NCBI GenBank assembly: GCA_018699075.1
Contig: JABIPV010000379.1
Coordinates: forward strand, 1 to 6,319
DNA: 6,319 nucleotides
Direction of reading: 5' to 3'
Source of the DNA: Kordiimonadaceae bacterium
GTDB lineage: Bacteria > Pseudomonadota > Alphaproteobacteria > Sphingomonadales > Emcibacteraceae
Below are positions 1 to 5,555 of the stretch, in pieces. How positions within the stretch are numbered: position 1 is the stretch's first letter; the number at the start of each line of letters is the position of its first letter. A model generated the notes under the pieces. The model was not told where the DNA came from, searched no databases, and worked only from the letters and a program-made list of their open reading frames with translations. A program made the position numbers and the translations under genes.

Positions 1-17
1 AAATGGAAATAAAATTT

Positions 18-245
18 ATGCTTGAGTTACGCCCAAACTGCGAACATTGTGATAAAGACCTGCCATATGGTGCAGAAGATGCCATGATTTGTACGTTTGA
101 ATGTACATTTTGTACAGACTGTGTGGACAATGTCTATAAAGGAAAATGTCCAAATTGTGGTGGCAATTTCACCGAGCGACCTATAAGGCCGAGCAATTTA
201 ATTGAAAAATATCCGCCATCAACAAAACGAATATTAAAAAGTTAA
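18..245 (+). CDS. DUF1272 family small cysteine-rich zinc-binding protein
   Basis: This is a protein of 75 residues, recognised as DUF1272 from the opening MLELRPNCE and the later ECTFCTDC and CPNCGG motifs. Counting from the ATG at 18 it has eight cysteines, at 8, 11, 25, 29, 32, 35, 44 and 47, arranged as C-x2-C-x13-C-x3-C-x2-C-x2-C-x8-C-x2-C. That is enough for two Zn2+ sites. No signal peptide or membrane segment is visible, so it is probably cytoplasmic. Family function is not established. I chose the ATG at 18 because family members typically begin MLELRPN; an in-frame ATG at 3 would add MEIKF, and because only two bases precede it, a start further upstream cannot be excluded. A weak GGAAA (5-9) lies 8 bases before the chosen start. 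The last 12 bases overlap the convergent DUF3817 gene. Sure of the family, unsure of the start and the role. Confidence 0.85.
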   Translation: MLELRPNCEHCDKDLPYGAEDAMICTFECTFCTDCVDNVYKGKCPNCGGNFTERPIRPSNLIEKYPPSTKRILKS

Positions 246-572
246 TTTTAAATGTTCTTCAGCAGCAATTTTTTCCTGCTGAAGCTTAAGTCTCGGGTCA
301 TATAAAAATGTGCCGAACGGAATGATTGATACAATAAAAACCCAAAAGAACTGCCCGACAGTAATTTTACGCCTGACAAGCGTATCAAGGGCAATGACTA
401 AATATGTAATGAATAAATAACCATGGGTTAAACCAACATAATAGCTAAACTCTGCCATTCCCATATAGTATTTGAGCGGCATTGAAATAAAAAGTAACGT
501 CAAAAATGAAAGCCCTTCGATAAAGGCGATGGTTCTTAATCGTTGAATAGGGTCTTTTAATTTACCAAACAT
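234..572 (-). CDS. DUF3817 domain-containing small integral membrane protein
   Basis: This is a 112-residue inner-membrane protein with three predicted hydrophobic helices (about residues 13-32, 44-64 and 72-91). Family hallmarks are visible: IEGLSF and MPLKY around helix 1, GLTHGYLF at the start of helix 2, and PFGTFLYDPRL closing helix 3. A charged tail of about 20 residues, rich in Q, E and K, follows and probably faces the cytoplasm. The family has no agreed function. The start is well supported: on the minus strand AGGAAA (577-582) lies a few bases before the ATG. The stop lies inside the convergent DUF1272 gene, giving a 12-bp tail-to-tail overlap. The start codon is only about 20 bases past the T-tract of the aminopeptidase terminator, so its own promoter must overlap that terminator or the peptidase 3' end, or it relies on readthrough. 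Confidence 0.88.
   Translation of the reverse strand: MFGKLKDPIQRLRTIAFIEGLSFLTLLFISMPLKYYMGMAEFSYYVGLTHGYLFITYLVIALDTLVRRKITVGQFFWVFIVSIIPFGTFLYDPRLKLQQEKIAAEEHLKLTF
257..284. repeat. Perfect 9-bp inverted repeat (hairpin) in convergent gene ends
   Basis: CTTCAGCAG (257-265) and CTGCTGAAG (276-284) are perfect reverse complements around a 10-base loop containing six T's on the plus strand. The hairpin starts 11 bases after the stop codon of the DUF1272 gene and lies wholly inside the coding tail of the DUF3817 gene, where its arms encode LQQ and AAE. Neither side carries a clean T-run, so it is not a canonical intrinsic terminator. It could still stall or stabilise the 3' end of the DUF1272 transcript. 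The repeat is seen directly; its function is inference. Confidence 0.55.
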
Positions 573-591
573 TTCTTTTCCTAAAACACAT

Positions 592-623
592 AAAAAAAAG
601 AGGCTTATTCTATAATAAGCCTC
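592..623 (-). terminator. Intrinsic terminator of the M1 aminopeptidase gene
   Basis: A perfect 10-bp stem, GAGGCTTATT (600-609) with AATAAGCCTC (614-623), closes a CTAT tetraloop. Read on the minus strand it is followed at once by eight T's (A-run at 592-599 on the plus strand), the classic layout of a Rho-independent terminator. It lies about 70 bases past the stop codon of the minus-strand aminopeptidase gene and about 20 bases before the DUF3817 start codon. No T-run follows the hairpin on the plus strand, so it is directional. Confidence 0.9.
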
Positions 624-691
624 AAGTAAAGGCTCATTAGTAACAAAGCTTAATACAACTTCTACAAAATGTTCTTCAAAAGCCTAATTTA

Positions 692-3229
692 TTAGTCTGC
701 TTCGTTTAAAATTCTATTTGCTCTAAACATCTGGTCAGCACCCTGAAGAATTTTTAAACGCAATTGTTTATTGTAATTTGGATTATTATTTAAAAATTCT
801 CTGACATTATTTACGGCACTATCCGTTTGATAATTTTTTAAAGTGACACCAAGCCATCTGCCTGGGAAAAAGATATCGCCTGTAATTTGAATTTCCTGCA
901 ATAACTCAAGACTTGGGGCAATGTATTTTTCTGAACTCTCAACACGTAAAGGATGATGGAGATAGGAAAGGGCGGTTAACACCCAAGATTCAGTTGCACG
1001 ATTTTTTTCATCTTTAAGAAGTTCAAAAAAATCATCGCGTACTTTTTGGTCAGGTGAAAGAGCGTAACGGATAAAATTAAACCGTCTAATCCTGTCTGGG
1101 GCCTTAATACGGGTCATTTGAGCTTGAATTATTTGATTAGCTTGTGAGGGTAATTTAATCGCGAGGATTGCGGCTAATTCAGTATAATCACGTGTTGATA
1201 AATCCAATCCACTAACTTGGAATGTTTGTTGCCAAATATCATGCAACTTTGTAAGGCTTTCATCCGTTAACGCTATATCAGAGAAAGCTTTAAAGAATAT
1301 TTTCCTTTCGCCACTAACGCGACCATCAACGATTATTGCTTCCCAGAGTGTCTTTTCAAGGGAAGGGGCCACATCGCGTCTAACTTCTGGAGATAGTAGT
1401 GACCAGTATACGCTTAATAATTGGCGCATTAAATGACGAATAATTAATTGATTATCTTCACGATCAACTGCCCATTTTATGAGTTCTACATATTCAATTG
1501 CCGATACGGTACCATTTCCTTCAATTAGCTGTTCATAGAGGCTAACGAAGGCCGCGGCCTTCTCAAGGTCCGCTAGTTCATCCCATTTTTCTTGTATCAA
1601 GTTCTTATCGATAGGAAATAAGCCATACCCCATTCCATTAGAATTTATTAATAATGAGCCTTGTGTTTTTGCTTCTATGTTAAGAGCTTTTGCTTCATAT
1701 GTAACTTCGAATGGTGCAGAACCATTTTTAAGCTCAAACCCTTGTGGCCATTGACGTCCCATATTTAAAGGATCATCTTGACTAAGGATAATTTCATCAT
1801 TGCTGTTATCCACCTTAAAAGTCGGACGTCCCGGTGTATTAACCCACACTTCGCTCCAGGCCTTTAAATCCTGTTCTGAACGTTTATCTAGTATCTCGAT
1901 CAGGTTCGGCCAAGTGGCATTGGAAAAGGCATATGTCTTTAAATATTCGCGAATGCCATCACGGAAATTATCTTCGCCTAACATCTTTTCCAATTGGCGC
2001 ATCATAATCGGTGCTTTGTTATAAATAATTGCGCCATACATGCTTCCGGCTTCATTCAAATTCGGTAGTTCCTGGCGGATAGGATTTGGACCTTCGGACC
2101 TATCGACTGCGTAAGCACCCGGATGAAGCCTTAGATGCGAGCGTAAATCATGATTAATTTCTGGAAAACTGGGATTTACCAATTTTGCAGACATAAAGTT
2201 TGCAAATACTTCTTTAGTCCACACATCATTGAACCAATCCATGGTCACAAGATCTCCAAACCACATATGCGATGTTTCATGACCAATTAAGGCTGCACGG
2301 GCCAATAAATCTGTTTTTGGTGGGTCTGAATCAAGCATCAATGTTCTAGCTTTATATTGAATAGCACCAACATGTTCCATGCCGCCAAATTGAAAACTTG
2401 GGATTAAAGCAAAACCAAATTTCTTGAAAGGATAATCAATGCCTGTATATTCAGCCATATAATCTAATGACGCTTTATGAAGTCTAAAAATTTCATCGAC
2501 ATTTTGGGCGACTTTTGCAGCCTCTGGCTCACGGTGGAGCATTGTCATTTCAACACCCTCTACATCCCTTACTATTTCTTCAAATCCACCCGCAACAAAT
2601 GAAAATAAATAAGTGCTCATAACATTAGAACGTTCAAATTCTACTGTAGAGCGAAACTCACGGTCTGAGCGATTTTTTATGGGGGCGCTTGAGATCGCTT
2701 TCCAAACCTTTGGCATTATTAAAGTAAGATCAAAGGTTGCCTTTAAATTTGGTTGATCAAAGCTCGGAAATGACGTGCGCATTCTATCCGGAACAAAAAG
2801 TGTATATAAATAATTATCATTTCTATTAAGGGCACCATCGCCTGCGATATAGCTTAACTCAATTTCATTTTTGCCCACTTTTACATGATTTTTATCTATA
2901 ACAATATGTTCATTATAATGATTAATGGGGCGCGTAATTCCATTGACGATTATTCTTTCAATCTTTGCACCGTCTTCTTTAAAATCAATTTGCAAATGAT
3001 CGGATACATTATTCAAATTAAAACTAAAAACCTGATCTGCCCTAATTGGCTCTTCCGTTAGGGCAGGAATACGAAGTTCAAGATCATAATTAATATTGGA
3101 TATAGAATTCTTCCGGTAAGTTGCAAGTTCCCATGAAACACCATTTACGACAGGAATAGGTACAGGTTGTTCCTGTGCTTTTAAAGGTAACATACTGATT
3201 ATAAATAAAATAACACTTAAATAACGCAT
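692..3229 (-). CDS. Exported M1-family zinc aminopeptidase (aminopeptidase N-like)
   Basis: This 845-residue metallopeptidase removes N-terminal residues from peptides and acts outside the cytoplasm. An N-terminal signal peptide (hydrophobic core about 4-16, likely cleavage after LKA at residue 18) points to Sec export to the periplasm or beyond. The N-terminal beta domain contains the family motif VPDRMRTSFPSFDQPNLKATF (about 146-166, with R151 and D158). The catalytic domain carries the exopeptidase motif as GGMEH (282-286) instead of GAMEN, then HETSH (317-321) and E340, 18 residues on: zinc ligands H317, H321 and E340, general base E318. Y403 in IIYNKAP is the likely transition-state tyrosine. 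Residues from about 545 onward look helical, as in the C-terminal domain of M1 enzymes; length is normal. The start at 3229 fits the signal peptide and has AGGA (3240-3243) ten bases upstream. It is transcribed alone, divergently from the MFS-dioxygenase unit. Exact specificity cannot be read. Confidence 0.95.
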   Translation of the reverse strand: MRYLSVILFIISMLPLKAQEQPVPIPVVNGVSWELATYRKNSISNINYDLELRIPALTEEPIRADQVFSFNLNNVSDHLQIDFKEDGAKIERIIVNGITRPINHYNEHIVIDKNHVKVGKNEIELSYIAGDGALNRNDNYLYTLFVPDRMRTSFPSFDQPNLKATFDLTLIMPKVWKAISSAPIKNRSDREFRSTVEFERSNVMSTYLFSFVAGGFEEIVRDVEGVEMTMLHREPEAAKVAQNVDEIFRLHKASLDYMAEYTGIDYPFKKFGFALIPSFQFGGMEHVGAIQYKARTLMLDSDPPKTDLLARAALIGHETSHMWFGDLVTMDWFNDVWTKEVFANFMSAKLVNPSFPEINHDLRSHLRLHPGAYAVDRSEGPNPIRQELPNLNEAGSMYGAIIYNKAPIMMRQLEKMLGEDNFRDGIREYLKTYAFSNATWPNLIEILDKRSEQDLKAWSEVWVNTPGRPTFKVDNSNDEIILSQDDPLNMGRQWPQGFELKNGSAPFEVTYEAKALNIEAKTQGSLLINSNGMGYGLFPIDKNLIQEKWDELADLEKAAAFVSLYEQLIEGNGTVSAIEYVELIKWAVDREDNQLIIRHLMRQLLSVYWSLLSPEVRRDVAPSLEKTLWEAIIVDGRVSGERKIFFKAFSDIALTDESLTKLHDIWQQTFQVSGLDLSTRDYTELAAILAIKLPSQANQIIQAQMTRIKAPDRIRRFNFIRYALSPDQKVRDDFFELLKDEKNRATESWVLTALSYLHHPLRVESSEKYIAPSLELLQEIQITGDIFFPGRWLGVTLKNYQTDSAVNNVREFLNNNPNYNKQLRLKILQGADQMFRANRILNEAD
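1547..1562. repeat. 16-bp perfect palindrome inside the aminopeptidase gene
   Basis: GAAGGCCG (1547-1554) is followed directly by its reverse complement CGGCCTTC (1555-1562). It is a GC-rich patch in an AT-rich gene and encodes K-A-A-A-F near residues 557-561, using GCC-GCG-GCC alanine codons. No role is evident. It may be chance, or a protein or restriction-modification site. Confidence 0.4.
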
Positions 3230-3330
3230 CTCAATTAGGTCCTATATTCGTTTTACATTTTCAATTTGTTTAATCATTTTTAAATATTAATTTTCTTAGA
3301 TTTAAAAGTTATCATTCACCATTAAGAAAT

Positions 3331-3393
3331 TCAATATGTCATTGCTGTAATTTAATCGCGCAGTTATAGTCTAACCAGAATCAATATACCATT
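3331..3393 (+). repeat. Direct repeat TCAATATnnCATT flanking the candidate promoter
   Basis: TCAATATGTCATT (3331-3343) recurs as TCAATATACCATT (3381-3393), matching at 11 of 13 positions with an offset of exactly 50 bases, near five helical turns. The left copy runs into the -35 box and the right copy lies just past the predicted transcription start. That placement would suit an operator pair for a regulator of the tryptophan unit. The repeat is seen; the role is inference. Confidence 0.35.
3342..3370 (+). promoter_or_regulatory. Candidate sigma-70 promoter for the MFS-dioxygenase unit
   Basis: TTGCTG (3342-3347, matching the first half of the -35 consensus) is followed after exactly 17 bases by TATAGT (3365-3370, five of six matches to the -10 consensus). 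Transcription would start near 3377, giving a leader of about 60 bases before the ATG at 3436. It is the best-spaced pair I found in the intergenic region, but such matches arise easily in AT-rich DNA. Confidence 0.45.
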
Positions 3394-3435
3394 TCAGATA
3401 CATTATCATCACAGTCAATCATTAGGCCACAACTC

Positions 3436-4641
3436 ATGTCAGATATAAAACTAGAACGCAAGATTGTCTGGCTTGCGGGCTTAATTCAGCTGGCTCATGT
3501 TCTTGATTTTATGATCATAATGCCGTTAGGTCCCGATCTGACAACTGCCATCGACATACCTTCATCGAAAATGGGACTTTTAGGGGGGAGTTATACTTTT
3601 GCCGCGACTATTTCAGGAATTGCCTTCGCCAGATATCTTGATCGATACGACAGAAAAAATGCAGTATTGTTTTTCTTGATTGGTCTCGTCATCAGTACTT
3701 TTCTTTGTACGTTTGCATGGGATACCAACAGTATGCTTTTCGCACGTACAGTAGCGGGGTTCTTTGGTGGACCAGTGACGGCTTTAAGCCTTTCAATGGT
3801 TGTTGATAAAGTTCCAGTTGAAAGACGTGGTCGTGCCATTGCGATTGTTACAAGCGCTTTTACGGTTTCTTCTGTATTCGGAATCCCACTTGCCCTTGAA
3901 CTTGCCCTAAAATTTAATTGGCAGGCGCCATTTTATACCGTTGCTATATTAGGTATATTAATCATTGTTGGTATCATATTGATGCTTCCGCCTATGAGCG
4001 ATCATATAGATAAAAATAGTAAAGAACCACAAACTGTTCCTATTTGGCCTATGTTAAAACGGCGCGAAATACAGCTCTCTTTTCTTTTGTTAGCATTATT
4101 ATCTTTCGCACAATTTTCTCTATTTTCGGCAACGGTAAACTATTTTGTATTTAATCTTGGCTTTGCACGTGAAGGCTTAAGTGAAATTTATGTTGTTGGT
4201 GGTGTTTTAAGTTTCATTGTCATGATGCTTACTGGGCGTATTATTGATTTATACGGCAATAGATTACTTTCTATAGTCATAACGGCTTTTTATGTTTGTA
4301 TATTGGCAGATGGCTTTTTACATATACCTATTATGCCCATTATGGCCGTTTTTAGCCTCTTTATGATGTCCGCGGCAATTATGGGGGTTATTTGTTCCAC
4401 CATTGCTAGTGAAGCCCCGGGAGAGCGAGAAAGAGCTGCATTTATGTCATTGCAAACCACATTTAGAAATATGGCCGCAGGGGCAGGCGGCCTTGTTGCC
4501 TCATGGGTATTAATCAGTGATGAAAATGAACGGCTCACTAACGTTCCTATCATTGCATCAATTGCTATTATATGCATTATACTTTTACCTATAATAATCA
4601 TAACTCTAAGGCGCGAGTTAAATTTAAAAAACTTAAAGTAA
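3436..4641 (+). CDS. MFS transporter (DHA1/AraJ-like), probable tryptophan-pathway transporter
   Basis: This is a 401-residue inner-membrane secondary transporter with about twelve hydrophobic helices in two six-helix halves, joined by a hydrophilic loop at about residues 186-212. Helix 1 holds HVLDFMIIMPLGP with an intramembrane acid (D24), typical of drug:H+ antiporter-1/AraJ-type carriers. The loop 2-3 motif A reads ARYLDRYDRK (65-74), and a partial copy TGRIIDLYGNR (266-276) occupies the equivalent place in the second half. A motif C-like stretch, SSVFGIPLALEL, lies at about 145-156, after the basic VERRGRA (128-134). AGG (3424-3426) lies nine bases before the ATG. The dioxygenase gene begins 10 bases downstream, so the two are surely co-transcribed. 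From that I infer tryptophan, kynurenine or a related amino acid as substrate. The sequence does not reveal direction, and a drug or sugar efflux role cannot be excluded. Confidence 0.9.
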   Translation: MSDIKLERKIVWLAGLIQLAHVLDFMIIMPLGPDLTTAIDIPSSKMGLLGGSYTFAATISGIAFARYLDRYDRKNAVLFFLIGLVISTFLCTFAWDTNSMLFARTVAGFFGGPVTALSLSMVVDKVPVERRGRAIAIVTSAFTVSSVFGIPLALELALKFNWQAPFYTVAILGILIIVGIILMLPPMSDHIDKNSKEPQTVPIWPMLKRREIQLSFLLLALLSFAQFSLFSATVNYFVFNLGFAREGLSEIYVVGGVLSFIVMMLTGRIIDLYGNRLLSIVITAFYVCILADGFLHIPIMPIMAVFSLFMMSAAIMGVICSTIASEAPGERERAAFMSLQTTFRNMAAGAGGLVASWVLISDENERLTNVPIIASIAIICIILLPIIIITLRRELNLKNLK

Positions 4642-4651
4642 GGATATTAAA
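4639..4651 (+). promoter_or_regulatory. Ribosome binding site of the dioxygenase, overlapping the MFS stop
   Basis: TAAGGA (4639-4644) supplies both the TAA stop codon of the MFS gene and a strong Shine-Dalgarno core, 7 bases before the dioxygenase ATG at 4652. The arrangement supports one transcript and probable translational coupling, and fixes the start codon of the dioxygenase. Confidence 0.8.
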
Positions 4652-5497
4652 ATGACAGATCATACTATTGAAACGTCTGTCGACGTAAGCGAAGAAAAAA
4701 TTCACTGGAAACAAGATATTAGTTATGGTGACTATTTGGATCTTAATCAAATTCTTAGTGCGCAAAATTTACGCTCGGATAGTCATGATGAAATGATGTT
4801 TATTATCATTCATCAAGCATCCGAACTATGGATGAAGCTTTGTATTCATGAATTGGGTGAAGCAATGAACAAAGTGAAGAATGATGAAATTGGTCCCGCA
4901 ATGAAAATGATTGCCCGAATTGCCCGTATTCAGGAACAGCTAACTCAATCATGGAATATCCTATCAACCATGACGCCTAAAGATTACATTGGCTTTCGTG
5001 ACAGCTTAGGACAAAGTTCAGGTTTCCAATCATATCAATATAGAATAATGGAATTTGCCCTTGGTAATAAAAATGCAGCGATGATAAAAGCCCACAAAGA
5101 ACACCCTGAGCGTTATCAAGCCGTAAAAGGAGCACTAAATGCTCCTAGTTTGTATGATTTAACATTGCAGCTTCTGGCACGCCGTGGCTTTAGTATTCCC
5201 AAAAGCCATTTATCGCGGGATTGGTCAGAACCGTATCAAGCAAATGATGACGTGGAAAAAGCCTGGAAGGAAATCTATACAAACGGCGACACTCACTGGG
5301 AATTATATGAGTGGGCAGAAAAACTTGTTGATCTTGAACATAGATTTCAAACATGGCGTTTCAGCCATATGAAAACAGTTGAGAGAATAATAGGTTACAG
5401 AAGAGGGACGGGTGGCACTGCCGGCGTTCATTATTTGATGAAAGCATTAGATTTAAGGTTCTTCCCAGAATTATGGAACGTTAGAACCGTCTTATAA
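4652..5497 (+). CDS. kynA: Tryptophan 2,3-dioxygenase
   Basis: This cytoplasmic heme enzyme (281 residues, normal for bacteria) opens the indole ring of L-tryptophan with O2 to give N-formyl-L-kynurenine, the first step of the kynurenine pathway. The family core begins at about residue 22 with DISYGDYLDLNQIL. Residues equivalent to those known from the Xanthomonas enzyme are all present: F50 and H54 in FIIIHQASELW, Y112 and R116 in DYIGFRDSLGQSSGFQS with S123, H239 as proximal heme ligand in WRFSHMKTVERIIG, and T253 in RRGTGGTAG near the substrate carboxylate. Numbering runs one behind that enzyme. It should form a homotetramer, as is usual for the family. Formamidase and kynureninase genes are not adjacent, so the fate of the product (anthranilate, NAD or excretion) is unknown. 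It is the second gene of a unit with the MFS transporter and converges on a chemoreceptor gene. Confidence 0.97.
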   Translation: MTDHTIETSVDVSEEKIHWKQDISYGDYLDLNQILSAQNLRSDSHDEMMFIIIHQASELWMKLCIHELGEAMNKVKNDEIGPAMKMIARIARIQEQLTQSWNILSTMTPKDYIGFRDSLGQSSGFQSYQYRIMEFALGNKNAAMIKAHKEHPERYQAVKGALNAPSLYDLTLQLLARRGFSIPKSHLSRDWSEPYQANDDVEKAWKEIYTNGDTHWELYEWAEKLVDLEHRFQTWRFSHMKTVERIIGYRRGTGGTAGVHYLMKALDLRFFPELWNVRTVL

Positions 5498-5529
5498 AAA
5501 AGGCGGTATGGATAAATCCACACCGCCTT
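5496..5529 (-). terminator. Terminator between dioxygenase and chemoreceptor, minus-strand orientation
   Basis: AAGGCGGT (5500-5507) pairs with ACCGCCTT (5522-5529). After one A/C mismatch the stem continues with TGGA (5509-5512) and TCCA (5517-5520) around a TAAA loop. Read on the minus strand the stem runs into T's (A-run 5496-5501 on plus), so it fits an intrinsic terminator for the chemoreceptor gene, 27 bases past its stop. The T-tract overlaps the dioxygenase stop codon. On the plus strand no T-run follows, so it would end the dioxygenase transcript only weakly. Confidence 0.8.
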
Positions 5530-5555
5530 AGACTCATAATATACTCAGTACTAAC

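Larger units (their letters stand above)
3230..3435. promoter_or_regulatory. Divergent intergenic region between aminopeptidase and MFS genes
   Basis: This 206-bp strongly AT-rich stretch separates two divergent transcription units and must hold both promoters. No open frame of useful size is present. The right half has a reasonable plus-strand promoter and a flanking direct repeat, listed separately. For the minus-strand aminopeptidase I see an AGGA at 3240-3243 but no single convincing -35/-10 pair in the AT-rich left half. An imperfectly placed inverted repeat, TTTTAAAT (3278-3285) and ATTTAAAA (3300-3307), may be composition noise. Confidence 0.7.

Noticed and set aside
250..678. 12-base repeat AAATGTTCTTCA at 250-261 and 667-678
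   Set aside because: It is short and AT-rich, one copy is inside coding sequence, and no other shared flank exists, so chance is likely.
1800..2024. Plus-strand open frame of 74 codons opposite the aminopeptidase gene
   Set aside because: It lies wholly antisense to a well-supported catalytic-domain coding region and has no recognisable protein features.
3278..3307. Inverted repeat TTTTAAAT / ATTTAAAA in the divergent intergenic region as an operator
   Set aside because: The arms are pure A/T in very AT-rich DNA, where such matches are expected often; no supporting second copy.
3591..3839. Minus-strand open frame of 82 codons opposite the MFS gene
   Set aside because: A shadow of the MFS coding frame; the same holds for the minus-strand frame at 4290-4601.
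5184..5372. Alternative plus-strand frame inside the dioxygenase gene
   Set aside because: It overlaps conserved dioxygenase sequence in another frame and shows no family features.
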